A stretch of 64,000 bases of DNA from MnTg04 sp964568075. Lineage in GTDB: Bacteria; Pseudomonadota; Gammaproteobacteria; Steroidobacterales; MnTg04. Where the stretch lies: positions 1 to 64,000 of the forward strand of contig CAZMOM010000014.1 of NCBI GenBank assembly GCA_964568075.1, in the 5' to 3' direction. Both the position numbers and the translations under genes were made by a program. Below, one piece after another: positions 42,202-51,638 of this stretch; the stretch's first letter is position 1; each line of letters begins with the position of its first letter. The notes below the pieces were generated by a model that was not told the DNA's origin, ran no database searches, and saw only the letters and a list, made by a program, of their open reading frames with translations.

Positions 42202-42281
42202 ACCTAACGTTTTGGGTAAGCCAGCGCGAATCCGAGAGCACAGCGAGCGGTTGAGCGGTCGGCTTGAACCACTGGTTATGC
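42202..42281 (-). other. attC: attC-like recombination site 2
   Basis: On the minus strand the site begins with GCATAAC (one mismatch to the RYYYAAC core) and ends AACGTTAGGT, a perfect GTTRRRY core. L'' GGTTCAAGCC pairs with L' GGCTTACCC, leaving one extra base in L''. That is the extrahelical-base signature of true attC sites. Length 80 bp. Confidence 0.78.
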
Positions 42282-42282
42282 G

Positions 42283-42651
42283 CTACTCTTTGACATAAAA
42301 ATACAATTGCTGATGTGACCCTTTATCCACAATTTCCGCTTCCCCAAGAGAAACCAGCACATAGAGAACATTCAGCGCCACCAAGGCTGTTGGTATATGC
42401 TTTGTACGTTTAGAGGAATCCACGACTTCATTTGCCGTTACATCAGTGTACCCACGAAACTTCTTTTTAATATATGCAACCGTTTTTTTATTTACGAGGT
42501 TAAAGTAGCCTGAATCAGGCTTCGTTCTTGATCTGGAAAATGACAGCATGAAGTAATAGTCCAATGCTTCAAATACATAGTATGTTTGCCGTACAGCCGG
42601 CACCTCACCGCAGAACGTCAGACCCGGCTCAATAATTTTTTTGATATTCAT
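42283..42651 (-). CDS. Integron-cassette gene of unknown function
   Basis: The 122-residue protein starts MNIKKIIEPGLTFCGE and continues with Tyr/Phe-rich helices (YYVFEALDYYFMLSFSRSR) and KKTVAYIKKKFRGY. It ends LVSLGEAEIVDKGSHQQLYFYVKE, which reads like a winged-helix end. The stop lies 2 bp before attC site 2, the usual cassette layout. An in-frame ATG 18 bp upstream is an alternative start. The base composition looks AT-richer than the neighbouring speA. No family recognised. Confidence 0.6.
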   Translation of the reverse strand: MNIKKIIEPGLTFCGEVPAVRQTYYVFEALDYYFMLSFSRSRTKPDSGYFNLVNKKTVAYIKKKFRGYTDVTANEVVDSSKRTKHIPTALVALNVLYVLVSLGEAEIVDKGSHQQLYFYVKE

Positions 42652-42674
42652 ATATCGGTCTCTTTGCATCGCGA

Positions 42675-42705
42675 TTAACAAGGGATTATAGACCTTCGCT
42701 ATAAT
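42675..42705 (+). promoter_or_regulatory. Candidate speA promoter
   Basis: TTAACA at 42675-42680 and a perfect TATAAT at 42700-42705 are separated by 19 bp, a little long. The position, about 60 bp upstream of the speA start, is suitable. Confidence 0.4.
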
Positions 42706-42765
42706 CGCGACAGTGATGATCCCGCGTGAGCTAGATCTCGCCGGGCCCGCGGGAAAGGCAATCAA

Positions 42766-44655
42766 GTGACAGATGCAAACCAGCAATACCGTATACAGCA
42801 ATGGGGCGATGGTTATTTCGCGGCAGACGGCAGCGGCCGGCTCGTCGTAAAGCCGGCGTACGATCTGGCCGCCGGCCCCGGCGATGAGAATGGACCCGGA
42901 ATCAGCCTGACGGAGGTTGTTGGACAAGCCAGGGATGCCGGCCTCGGTCTGCCGTTGCTGGTTCGTTTCAACGATATCCTCAGGCACCGAGTCGGCTCGC
43001 TGGTCGCGGCATTCGATGATGCCATCGCCGAGGAGAAGTATCCCGCCGGCTATCACCCGATCTTTCCGATCAAGGTCAATCAGCAGCGCAGCGTTGTCGA
43101 AACCATAGCCAGCTGCGCCGCTGCCGGGCTGGAGTGTGGCAGCAAGGCGGAATTACTGGCTGTGCTCGCCAGTTCACAACGCGACGGCGTAATCGTTTGC
43201 AACGGGTATAAAGATCGCGATTATGTTCACCTGTGCCTGATGGCAACCACGCTGGGCTATCGTTGCTACCTGGTGCTGGAGAAACTTTCGGAGCTGAACC
43301 TGGTAATCAGTGAAAGCGTACGCATGGGTGTCAGCCCCGCACTCGGCTTGCGTGCGCGCCTCTCACGGGTCAGCCGGGGCCACTGGCAAAACAGTGGCGG
43401 CGAGAAATCAAAATTCGGATTTTCCGCGGCCCAATTGATCGAGGCACTGGAAAAATTACGCGGAGCCGGACTGGCTGAATCCGTAGAATTACTGCATGTT
43501 CACCTGGGCTCTCAGATATCCGTACTCGATGACATCACGCGCGGTGTGGAGGAAGCCGTTGGTTTTTATACCGAATTGAGAAACAGGCAATTCCCGGTCA
43601 ACGTTTTGGATCTCGGCGGTGGATTGGGCGTCAATTATGACGGCATGGGCGATTCGGGGATTTTCTCGATTAACTACGGACTGCGTGATTATGCGCAAGC
43701 GCTGGTTCGGACCGTAGCAGCTGGTTGTGCTTCCGCGAGACAGCCGTGCCCGGAATTGTTTACGGAATCGGGCCGTGCGCTGACCGCGCACCACGCGGTG
43801 CTGGTCACGAATGTGGTGGATAGGGAATTCGTCCAGACCCGCGAGCTTCGCGCCCTGGATGACAAACCGGAAAGCGCTGTCGAGTCTTTGTACCGGCTAG
43901 CCGAAAAAGACGTTCCTGAAGCTGATTACAGTACCTGTTACCAACAGGCCCGCTCTGAGATGCGCCGGGTTGTCGACGATTTCAGCGCAGGAAAGATTGA
44001 CCTAGCGCAGAGATCGCTGGCGGAGAACTGCGAGCTGATTATCTGCACTCGCGTGCGGGAACTGCTCGAAAAAACTCCGGAAAAACAGCCGGAAACGCTC
44101 GCCAAGCTGCGTGAACGGCTTGCGGCGCGTTATTTTCTTAACTTCTCCATTTTTCAATCACTACCCGATATCTGGGCGCTCAACCAGGTTTTCCCGGTCA
44201 TTCCATTGCAAAGGCTGGACGAGGAACCGGGCCTTCGAGCGATCTTGTGTGATTTGACCTGCGATTCCGATGGCCAGGTCAGTAACTATGTCGGGCGAAA
44301 CGGTATTGGGGAGACGTTGGCAGTGCATGAACTTGAAGACGATGAAGAGTATTTAATGGGTATTTTTCTTGTCGGCGCCTATCAGGAAATTCTGGGTGAC
44401 ATGCACAATCTTTTTGGTGACACTAATTCAGTGGATATCGAGCTGGATGGTTCCGGTGGGTTTCGGCTGGCGCACGCGGAACCGGCCGATACAGCGGGAG
44501 AAATATTACGTTACGTTCACTTTGATCCGGAAGGATTGCTGGCTGTATTGCAGGATAAACTTGCGGCCAGCAACCTGCTCGATACGGACAAGAGGTCATA
44601 CCTGAAACAGTTCAAAAAGGTGCTGGATGCCAGCACTTATCTCACTGATCACTAA
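42766..44655 (+). CDS. speA: Biosynthetic arginine decarboxylase
   Basis: The 629-residue PLP enzyme converts arginine to agmatine, the entry to putrescine by the agmatine route. The PLP Lys lies in HPIFPIKVNQQRSVVE near residue 105. LGSQI, the glycine loop LDLGGGLGVNYDG, and the second-subunit Cys region CDSDG match the SpeA family. It starts with GTG 42766. speE is about 1.1 kb away on the other strand, separated by the attC cassettes; an agmatine deiminase is not in the window. Confidence 0.96.
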   Translation: MTDANQQYRIQQWGDGYFAADGSGRLVVKPAYDLAAGPGDENGPGISLTEVVGQARDAGLGLPLLVRFNDILRHRVGSLVAAFDDAIAEEKYPAGYHPIFPIKVNQQRSVVETIASCAAAGLECGSKAELLAVLASSQRDGVIVCNGYKDRDYVHLCLMATTLGYRCYLVLEKLSELNLVISESVRMGVSPALGLRARLSRVSRGHWQNSGGEKSKFGFSAAQLIEALEKLRGAGLAESVELLHVHLGSQISVLDDITRGVEEAVGFYTELRNRQFPVNVLDLGGGLGVNYDGMGDSGIFSINYGLRDYAQALVRTVAAGCASARQPCPELFTESGRALTAHHAVLVTNVVDREFVQTRELRALDDKPESAVESLYRLAEKDVPEADYSTCYQQARSEMRRVVDDFSAGKIDLAQRSLAENCELIICTRVRELLEKTPEKQPETLAKLRERLAARYFLNFSIFQSLPDIWALNQVFPVIPLQRLDEEPGLRAILCDLTCDSDGQVSNYVGRNGIGETLAVHELEDDEEYLMGIFLVGAYQEILGDMHNLFGDTNSVDIELDGSGGFRLAHAEPADTAGEILRYVHFDPEGLLAVLQDKLAASNLLDTDKRSYLKQFKKVLDASTYLTDH

Positions 44656-44656
44656 T

Positions 44657-45562
44657 ATGACGACGCGAAATATAAAAACTGGGTTTATCGGACTGGGCGC
44701 AATGGGCATTCCGATGGCCGGCAACCTCGGCAAACACGATTTACTGCATGCCGTATGGAACCGAACACCGGGTAAAGCGGCCGGGCTGATCGAAAACAGT
44801 AATTGTTTGCTTGCGACAACTCCGGAAGAATTGGCGGAAGAATGTGAAGTTGTTGTTCTTTGTGTTTCCGCGGACCAGGACGTACTCAATTTGTGTCAGC
44901 GTATAGCCCCTGCATTGCAAGACGCGGCATTGGTCATCGATTGCTCAACGGTTAGTGTGAATACCGCGCAGGATGCAGCAACGCTGCTCCGGTCGTCCGG
45001 AGCGGGTTTTCTGGATTGTCCGGTCAGCGGAGGCACAGAGGGAGCGATCAACGGAACGCTCGCTATTATGGTCGGGGGCGATGAGCGGGATTACCAGCGG
45101 GCACTGCCGGTATTGAAAGCGATGGGTGATAAAATCAGCTACATGGGCCCGTCCGGCGCCGGCCAGGCAAGCAAGGCGACCAACCAGATCATGGTGGCCG
45201 GTATAAACCAGGCCGTCACCGAGGCGCTGGCCTTCGCCTGCGCGCAAGGTCTTTCACTGCCTGACCTGATTGAACTGCTCGGCGCCGGCGCAGCCGGAAA
45301 CTGGTTTCTTGAGCATCGTGGACCCAATATGGTGAAAGGCGAGTATCCTTTGGGGTTCAAGGTTGAGCTGCATCAAAAAGACCTGGCCATTTGCGAGGAT
45401 ATGGCCAGGAGCCTGGGCATCGAACTTCCCATAGTCGAGATGACCATGCTGCATTACAGGCGCCTGATTGATGAGGGCCACGCCAACGAGGATATTTCTT
45501 CACTGTTTCGTATTAAGGGGAAAATGTCTGCTGATGGCATGAAAAAGGATGACAATCCATGA
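44657..45562 (+). CDS. 3-hydroxyisobutyrate dehydrogenase-family oxidoreductase
   Basis: The 301-residue NAD(P)-dependent beta-hydroxyacid dehydrogenase has the Rossmann motif GFIGLGAMGIPMAGNL, the substrate motif DCPVSGGTEGAINGTL and the catalytic Lys in GAGQASKATNQIMVAG. The C-terminal KDLAICEDMARSLG matches the family. It begins 1 bp after speA and overlaps algZ by ATGA, so it may belong to a speA-to-hem transcript. The exact substrate (3-hydroxyisobutyrate, tartronate semialdehyde, succinic semialdehyde) cannot be told. Confidence 0.93.
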   Translation: MTTRNIKTGFIGLGAMGIPMAGNLGKHDLLHAVWNRTPGKAAGLIENSNCLLATTPEELAEECEVVVLCVSADQDVLNLCQRIAPALQDAALVIDCSTVSVNTAQDAATLLRSSGAGFLDCPVSGGTEGAINGTLAIMVGGDERDYQRALPVLKAMGDKISYMGPSGAGQASKATNQIMVAGINQAVTEALAFACAQGLSLPDLIELLGAGAAGNWFLEHRGPNMVKGEYPLGFKVELHQKDLAICEDMARSLGIELPIVEMTMLHYRRLIDEGHANEDISSLFRIKGKMSADGMKKDDNP

Positions 45563-46641
45563 GTGAGCCGGAAGGCCAGCACCGCGGCGACCAGGAAAAT
45601 TACTGTTATCTTCCCGATCTTTGTACGCAACGAAATGTATTGGTGATCGTGCTGATGGCGGAACTGGTCGCAATAATCTACACACTGGCCCGCTATACCA
45701 GCAGTGGCTCTTTCTGGCTGGAGCTTGCAAATACTTCGTTCTTTCTGATGTGGACCGCGCTGGCTGGTGCTGCGAGTCTGTGTTTCGCGCGGTCACGACT
45801 GGCGCACTCCAGCTTGCGAATCGTGTCGCTCGTTTCAATGGCGATAATTATTCTGGTTACGCTGGTGGTTTCCGAAGCGGCCTGGTCATTGGGCCGCTAT
45901 GCAATGGAACAAGGGCTGGCCGGCAACATTTTTCCTGACGACCACCGATCCCTGCTGATCCGTACGCTGGGCATGGCGAGCATCGTAGCTGTCGTGATGC
46001 TCCGGTACTTTTATGTCAATTTTCAGTGGCAGCGAAATGTGGAAATGGAGGCAAGGGCGCGTGTACACGCTTTGCAGGCGCGAATCCGTCCACATTTTCT
46101 GTTTAACAGCATGAATACGATCGCATCTCTGACGCGCAGCAATCCCGAGCAGGCGGAAGAGGCGATCGAAGATCTGTCAGATCTTTTCCGTGTCAGCCTT
46201 AGCGATTCACGGCAGCGAATACCACTGAAAGAAGAGCTGGAGGTGTCGCGGATCTACCAGCGCATCGAGCAACTCCGACTTGGAGAGAGGCTCAGGGTTC
46301 GCTGGATGGTTAGTGAATTGCCTATGCGTGCCCTGGTACCCGGCCTTTTGATTCAACCCTTGCTGGAAAATGCGATCTATCACGGCATTGAGCCATTGCC
46401 CGAGGGTGGTGAGGTTTTGATTGAAGGCATGCTGCACAAGAATCAAATGCAGATACGAATCAGCAATCCGCTGCCAGAGGAAGAACCTCAACACGGGCAC
46501 CGAGGGAATCAGCAGGCGCTTGCCAACGTCAAGCAACGGCTGGAACTGGCGTATCCAGGCGAAGCCAGTGTCAATGTCGAGCAAACGCCGGGCCGGTACC
46601 AGATCACATTGTTGTTCCCGGTCGAGGAAGCCGAAGAATGA
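45559..46641 (+). CDS. algZ: LytS/AlgZ-type sensor histidine kinase
   Basis: The 360-residue membrane sensor has four hydrophobic helices in the first 150 residues. The His-kinase domain follows, with the phospho-accepting His in ARIRPHFLFNSMNTIASLTR near residue 180, and a degenerate ATPase region (LLENAIYHGIEP). Gene order with algR and hemCDXY is the same as around Pseudomonas fimS/algZ, hence the symbol. It overlaps the upstream and downstream genes by ATGA. Confidence 0.9.
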   Translation: MSEPEGQHRGDQENYCYLPDLCTQRNVLVIVLMAELVAIIYTLARYTSSGSFWLELANTSFFLMWTALAGAASLCFARSRLAHSSLRIVSLVSMAIIILVTLVVSEAAWSLGRYAMEQGLAGNIFPDDHRSLLIRTLGMASIVAVVMLRYFYVNFQWQRNVEMEARARVHALQARIRPHFLFNSMNTIASLTRSNPEQAEEAIEDLSDLFRVSLSDSRQRIPLKEELEVSRIYQRIEQLRLGERLRVRWMVSELPMRALVPGLLIQPLLENAIYHGIEPLPEGGEVLIEGMLHKNQMQIRISNPLPEEEPQHGHRGNQQALANVKQRLELAYPGEASVNVEQTPGRYQITLLFPVEEAEE

Positions 46642-47369
46642 GGATTCTGGTTGTCGACGATGAGAGGCCCGCCCGTGAGCGTCTCAAGCGGCTGATCGAT
46701 GAACAGGATGAATGGGAAGTTGTCGCCGAGGCGGCGAACGGACGTGAAGCGCTCGAACAGGCGGATGCGAAACAGCCCGATCTGGTTTTAATGGATATCC
46801 GAATGCCTGGAATGGACGGAATCGAAGCGGCCCGCCATTTGACACAGATGGACGAGCCGCCAGCCATTATTTTTACAACCGCCTATGATGAATATGCCAT
46901 AGATGCGTTTGATGCCAACGCCGTAGGCTATGTATTAAAACCGGTCAGAAAAGAACGGCTGCTGGAAGCGCTGCAGCGAGTCAACCGGCTGACACGACCG
47001 CAGCTGGCCAAACTCTCGTCCCGTGGAAAAGACTCGGCGCGTAAGCATATCAGTGCACGAATACGCGGGGAGTTACGCCTGGTTCCCGTAGAGGACATAC
47101 TCTATTTTCAGGCCGATCAAAAATACGTAACAGTTCGTTTTCACGACGGAGAGTTGTTGATCGACGAGCCGCTGAAGGAACTGGAAGAAGAGTTTGCTGA
47201 AGATTTCGTCCGCGTCCATCGCAGCGCGTTGCTTGCTGTCGCCCACATCGAAGCGCTGGAGAGAGACGACCAGGGCCACCACCAGGCGAGAATGAGGGGT
47301 CTGGACGAACGATTCCCTGTCAGTCGCCGGCTCGCTTCGTCTGTCGTTGATAAACTGAAGGGTAGATAG
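46638..47369 (+). CDS. algR: LytTR response regulator
   Basis: The 243-residue regulator has a receiver domain (VVDDERPARERL, phospho-Asp in LVLMDIRMPGMDG, conserved Lys in LKPVRKER) and a C-terminal LytTR DNA-binding domain (VEDILYFQADQKYVTV ... FVRVHRSALLA in outline). It pairs with AlgZ. In Pseudomonas AlgR controls alginate and pili; the regulon here is unknown. Confidence 0.93.
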   Translation: MRILVVDDERPARERLKRLIDEQDEWEVVAEAANGREALEQADAKQPDLVLMDIRMPGMDGIEAARHLTQMDEPPAIIFTTAYDEYAIDAFDANAVGYVLKPVRKERLLEALQRVNRLTRPQLAKLSSRGKDSARKHISARIRGELRLVPVEDILYFQADQKYVTVRFHDGELLIDEPLKELEEEFAEDFVRVHRSALLAVAHIEALERDDQGHHQARMRGLDERFPVSRRLASSVVDKLKGR

Positions 47370-47372
47370 CTC

Positions 47373-48302
47373 ATGAGAACGGTACGTATTGCCACGCGAA
47401 AAAGCCGTTTAGCTCTGTGGCAGGCCGAATACGTTGCCGACGCCATCATCCGGCATTGCCCGAATCTCAATATCGAACTGCTGCCGATGACAACAAAGGG
47501 AGACGAGATTCTCGATCGGTCGCTGGCGAAAATCGGTGGCAAAGGCCTGTTTGTCAAGGAGTTGGAACACGCGATTCTGACAGGCGAAGCCGATCTCGCT
47601 GTGCATTCGATGAAAGACATGCCGGCCGAAATGCCGGACGGACTCAGCATCGTTTCTGTGATGCAGCGCGAGGACCCTCGTGATGCATTGGTTAGTGAGC
47701 GAGTAGACAATATCAGCCGTTTGCCCGAGGGCGCCAGCGTAGGCACTTCGAGTCTGAGACGTCAAAGCCAGCTCCTGCATTTGCGCCCTGACCTGGACAT
47801 CCGCCCGTTGCGAGGCAACGTCGAAACCCGCCTGAAACGAATCAAAGAGGGAAAATTCCAGGCAATCATCCTTGCGACCGCTGGGCTTAATCGCCTGGGG
47901 CTGGCACACCGCATCTCGGCACACATTGATCCCGCAGAGATGTTACCTGCCGTGGGTCAGGGCGCCATCGGCATACAATGCCGCCTGGACGACCGTGAAC
48001 TCATCGAAAACCTGGCTGCGCTCAATCACCCCGCCACGAAATCACAGGTGGACGCCGAACGGGGATTTAGCCGGCAACTCGGAGGCAGCTGTCAGTCACC
48101 GATCGCGGGCCACGCGGTTCTCGACGGCGATAATCTCGTTCTGACCGGGCGGGTTGCCATGCCCGATGGCAGCCTGATTATCGAAGGTCGTAAATCCGGC
48201 AAAATAGATGATGCGCCCCGTATTGGTTTTGAGCTTGCGCAAGAGCTGTTGAAACAGGGAGCGGACGAGATACTGGAACAACTCGCAGGCGCATTGTTGT
48301 GA
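47373..48302 (+). CDS. hemC: Porphobilinogen deaminase
   Basis: HemC joins four porphobilinogens into hydroxymethylbilane. The 309-residue protein has RIATRKSRLALWQAEYV, VHSMKDMP, SLRRQSQLLHLRPDL and the dipyrromethane-binding Cys in LGGSCQSPI near residue 242. It starts 3 bp after algR and overlaps hemD by GTGA. Confidence 0.97.
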   Translation: MRTVRIATRKSRLALWQAEYVADAIIRHCPNLNIELLPMTTKGDEILDRSLAKIGGKGLFVKELEHAILTGEADLAVHSMKDMPAEMPDGLSIVSVMQREDPRDALVSERVDNISRLPEGASVGTSSLRRQSQLLHLRPDLDIRPLRGNVETRLKRIKEGKFQAIILATAGLNRLGLAHRISAHIDPAEMLPAVGQGAIGIQCRLDDRELIENLAALNHPATKSQVDAERGFSRQLGGSCQSPIAGHAVLDGDNLVLTGRVAMPDGSLIIEGRKSGKIDDAPRIGFELAQELLKQGADEILEQLAGALL

Positions 48303-49093
48303 CTGTACTGAACGGAGCTGGAGTACTGATTACGCGGCCGGTACATCAGTCGGGCGAGCTTGCCAGGCTGGTAGAAAAAGCCGGTGGGATACCGGTGCTG
48401 TTCCCCGTTATTGAGATCAAGCCGGCCGACAGCGCGGCCCGGTTATTATCAAGATTCCACGCGCTTTCCAAACCGGATCTGGCGATCGTCATTTCGAGTA
48501 ACGCGGCCAATTATGGAGCGCCGTTGCTGACTGAGTTAAATGAACAAGACATATCACTGGCCGCCATTGGCCCAACCACTGCGAAAACGATGGCGCATCT
48601 TGGTTTTGCGCCCCAAATAGTACCGGCCGGCGGTTTCAACAGCGAAGCGCTGCTTGCAGAGGAGTCGTTTCGCGAACTGGATAACAGGAAAGTTTTGATC
48701 CTGCGTGGCCAGAATGGTCGCGAACTACTGGGCGACAGTCTGAAACAAAGAGGGGCGACGGTGAATTATCTTGCAGTCTATCGTCGCGTGTTACCCCAGC
48801 CGAAATCTGGCGAAGTAGAGAGAATCGAATCGATGTGGGCCGAAGGTGGAATACAATTTGTCGTCGCCAACAGCGTCGAAACCCTGGATAACCTGGCGGG
48901 CCTTCTGAGTCCGGACGGTCAGCGACTGCTGCGCGCGAGCCGAATCGTTACCATCAGCGAGCGCGTGGTGCGCAAGGCGAACCAGATTGGGATTGCAAAA
49001 CCCGCACTGGTCACGCACGAGCCCAATGACCAGGCCGTCCTCAACGCGATGACTGCCTGCGCCGGGAGTGGAACGGGAGTAGAGGTAGACTAG
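48299..49093 (+). CDS. hemD: Uroporphyrinogen-III synthase
   Basis: HemD closes and inverts ring D of hydroxymethylbilane. The 264-residue product has the poorly conserved family's landmarks VLITRPVHQSGELARLVEKAGG, IGPTTAKTMAHLG and a late FVVANSVETLDNL. It begins with GTG overlapping hemC. Its tail after residue 245 is poorly conserved. Confidence 0.92.
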   Translation: MTVLNGAGVLITRPVHQSGELARLVEKAGGIPVLFPVIEIKPADSAARLLSRFHALSKPDLAIVISSNAANYGAPLLTELNEQDISLAAIGPTTAKTMAHLGFAPQIVPAGGFNSEALLAEESFRELDNRKVLILRGQNGRELLGDSLKQRGATVNYLAVYRRVLPQPKSGEVERIESMWAEGGIQFVVANSVETLDNLAGLLSPDGQRLLRASRIVTISERVVRKANQIGIAKPALVTHEPNDQAVLNAMTACAGSGTGVEVD

Positions 49094-49228
49094 GATACCG
49101 ATCTGATTGTTGAAAAAATCGATAGGTTAGTTTTTTGTCTTTTGCACCGTCGGGGGCAACCCAAACTCTGGCGTTGACTGACAGGCGAAAAAACATAAAG
49201 TTCTCATCATGCTATTGGTGCGTTGCCC

Positions 49229-50347
49229 ATGACTGAATCCCCGGAAAAAAAAGCGAAGAAATCCGAGATGCCTGCCGCAACAGCAAATTCAAACCTTCCA
49301 CCCCGATCGGGCAGAGGCCGCGTGGCCTGGGTGATCGTTTTTCTTGTTGTTTTTGCGGCGATTGGCGCAGCGGGCTCGGCCTACCTTTATCAATTGCTGA
49401 ACGTAACGAAAGAGCAGGCCGATGAGTCCGGCGCCGCATTCACCGCCACCAGGTCAGACCTAAGCGCGCTGCAAAAATCGCTAAACGACCTGCGCGACCT
49501 TTTACCTGAAATCGTCAAGGAGCAGCAAGCCGCCGATGCTCAGCTGCAAAAAACAGTAGACGTTCTGAATGACGGCCTGCGGCAGATGAATACCACAGTA
49601 ATAGCACTGCAGGAGAAACTGGCCGCCATGGGCGGCACCGCAGAAACCGCGCAAAGAAACTGGGTTCAGGCGGAGGTCGTTTACCTGCTCCGCATCGCCA
49701 ATCAACGTCTCGACCTGGCAGGAGACCGGGACGGAGCAGTTGTCGCATTGCAGACGGCCGATCAGCGACTGTATGACCTGGGCGTCCCGGCATTCACGCC
49801 GGTCCGCACGAAAATCGCTGATGAGATTCAGTCCTTGAACATCGTTGTTATTGCCGATATTCCAGGAGCATCATTGCGCCTGGCGGATTTCGCGACCGCC
49901 GTGGCGCAGTTGCCCTTAAAAGGCCCGGCAAGGGTTCGAACAGAAAAGGAAGGTGAGGAGATCGGCGAAGGCTGGAGCTTCGGGCGCGCGGTTGACCGGG
50001 TGAAAAGGGCTTTCAGTGGTCTGGTCAAGATCAGTCAGAATGACGAGGAAATCATACCGGTACTCGCCCCCGAGGAGAAATTTTTTCTGCGCCGGAACCT
50101 GGAATTGCAAATTGAAATGGCACGACTGTCGGCGATCCGCAGAGATCAGGCCACCTATTCGCGGAGTCTCGACAGCGCCGCCCAATGGCTGAACCGGTAT
50201 TTCGACAGCGAGGACGCTGAGGTCGAGCGCATACGATCCGGGATCAAGGAATTGGCGACTCTCATCCTGTCTCCCGATCTGCCCGATATCAACAGCTCAC
50301 TCATTTTGATGCAAAGCGTCATCAGTGGCCCGGGAGAAAGGCTGTGA
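49229..50347 (+). CDS. hemX: HemX-like membrane protein
   Basis: The 372-residue protein has a Lys- and Pro-rich cytoplasmic start, one transmembrane helix (VAWVIVFLVVFAAIGAAGSAYLY) and a long coiled coil in the periplasm. The RNWVQAEVVYLLRIANQRLDLAGD segment typical of HemX follows. Despite an old annotation as a methyltransferase it lacks such a domain. ATG 49229 gives the expected MTESPEKK opening. It overlaps hemY by 4 bp. Confidence 0.9.
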   Translation: MTESPEKKAKKSEMPAATANSNLPPRSGRGRVAWVIVFLVVFAAIGAAGSAYLYQLLNVTKEQADESGAAFTATRSDLSALQKSLNDLRDLLPEIVKEQQAADAQLQKTVDVLNDGLRQMNTTVIALQEKLAAMGGTAETAQRNWVQAEVVYLLRIANQRLDLAGDRDGAVVALQTADQRLYDLGVPAFTPVRTKIADEIQSLNIVVIADIPGASLRLADFATAVAQLPLKGPARVRTEKEGEEIGEGWSFGRAVDRVKRAFSGLVKISQNDEEIIPVLAPEEKFFLRRNLELQIEMARLSAIRRDQATYSRSLDSAAQWLNRYFDSEDAEVERIRSGIKELATLILSPDLPDINSSLILMQSVISGPGERL

Positions 50348-51540
50348 AAATCAGCGTGCTGCTCCTGCTATCCTTGGCGGGGGGTGCATTGATCGCGCAA
50401 TTGTTGTTGCGGGACACAGGATATGTACTGATTAATTTTCAGGGATACCTGGTCGAGCTTTCTGTACCGCTCACCGTTTTTCTGCTGGCCCTGGCCTATA
50501 TCCTGGTCCGGCTGCTGGTTCGCGCGGTCCGTGCACCTCGCAAACTGGGTGAGGCGGCCGGACGTATCGGCCAGCGCCGCGCGAGCAGGAATTTCACCCG
50601 GGGACTGATCGAGATAGCAGAAGGCAACTGGGCTCGGGCCGAGCGCATGCTGACTCGCGGTATTCGCAACAGTGAAACGCCCCTGTTGAATTACCTGGCG
50701 GCGGCCCGTGCTGCTCAAAACCAGGGGGCGTACAAACGGCGCGATCGCTGGTTGGAGATGGCGAGGGAACAATCACCAGACACCGCGAACGCCGTGCTAC
50801 TGACGCAGGCCGAATTGCAGATCGACCACAGGCAATACCAGGATGCGCGAAACACGTTGGCGAAACTGCGCGGCGCTCAGGCCAGCGAATTACATGCGCT
50901 TGCCCTGAAGTCACGCATATATCGGAAAACTTCGGACTGGGAGAGTCTGAAATCGCTGTTGCCGATGTTGCGCAAACTCCGAAAAAAGAGCGCGGCCGAT
51001 GACAACCTGGAGCGAGATATTTTCGCCGTCCTGATGGAGCAGGCACGAGCCAACAAGGACGGCGAAGCGCTGGACGGTTTTTGGAAGCAGATACCCGCGG
51101 CCCTGAGATCGGAGCTGCTTATTCTCCGGCCTTATTTTGGTGGTCTGATTGCAGCGGGTCGTCATGGTCTTGAGCCGCGACTGCGGAAAGCGGTACGGGT
51201 AAGTTGGGATGCAGAATTGATTGACCATTACGGCCAGCTTGAGACAAAGGCCGCGACGCTGATCGTCAGGGTCGAAGGGTGGCTCACCGAGCGCAGCGAG
51301 GATCCATGCCTGTTGAGGACCGCCGGGCGTTTGTGTATGAAGGAAAAACTCTGGGGCAAGGCGCGAAGCTACCTCGAAACGAGTATAGGGATTCGGCCGA
51401 ATCCGGTGACCTATCAGTTGTATGGCCAATTACTTGAGCGGCTGGGTGAATCGGTTGCGGCGGCCGACGCCTTTCGCCTGGGACTAAACCTGGTTAGCCC
51501 GGCGGACCTGCCGGCACTCGAGAACCTGTCTCAATCGTAA
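50344..51540 (+). CDS. hemY: HemY-type TPR membrane protein
   Basis: The 398-residue protein has two N-terminal helices (VLLLLSLAGGALIAQLLL and LTVFLLALAYILVRLLV), then TPR-like repeats including ALVRAARAAQNQ-type LAAARAAQNQGAYKRRDRWLEMA. This matches the proteobacterial HemY that follows HemX, unrelated to protoporphyrinogen oxidase. Start GTG overlaps hemX (GTGA). Role in heme synthesis regulation is suspected but unclear. Confidence 0.92.
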   Translation: MKISVLLLLSLAGGALIAQLLLRDTGYVLINFQGYLVELSVPLTVFLLALAYILVRLLVRAVRAPRKLGEAAGRIGQRRASRNFTRGLIEIAEGNWARAERMLTRGIRNSETPLLNYLAAARAAQNQGAYKRRDRWLEMAREQSPDTANAVLLTQAELQIDHRQYQDARNTLAKLRGAQASELHALALKSRIYRKTSDWESLKSLLPMLRKLRKKSAADDNLERDIFAVLMEQARANKDGEALDGFWKQIPAALRSELLILRPYFGGLIAAGRHGLEPRLRKAVRVSWDAELIDHYGQLETKAATLIVRVEGWLTERSEDPCLLRTAGRLCMKEKLWGKARSYLETSIGIRPNPVTYQLYGQLLERLGESVAAADAFRLGLNLVSPADLPALENLSQS

Positions 51541-51638
51541 TCGACAACCAACGGATGAATCTGAGCGCGGACTGGCCTGGCTAGCCATTTTTTTCCGCTT
51601 TTTCGAGCATCCATCCGGCGATCGAATTACGGACAGAG

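Noticed and set aside
41698..42281. Reading the two attC sites in plus orientation
   Set aside because: In plus orientation the L'' arm lacks the extra base and the genes point the wrong way; the minus orientation puts the stop codon in R'' and the ATG just after the cut point.
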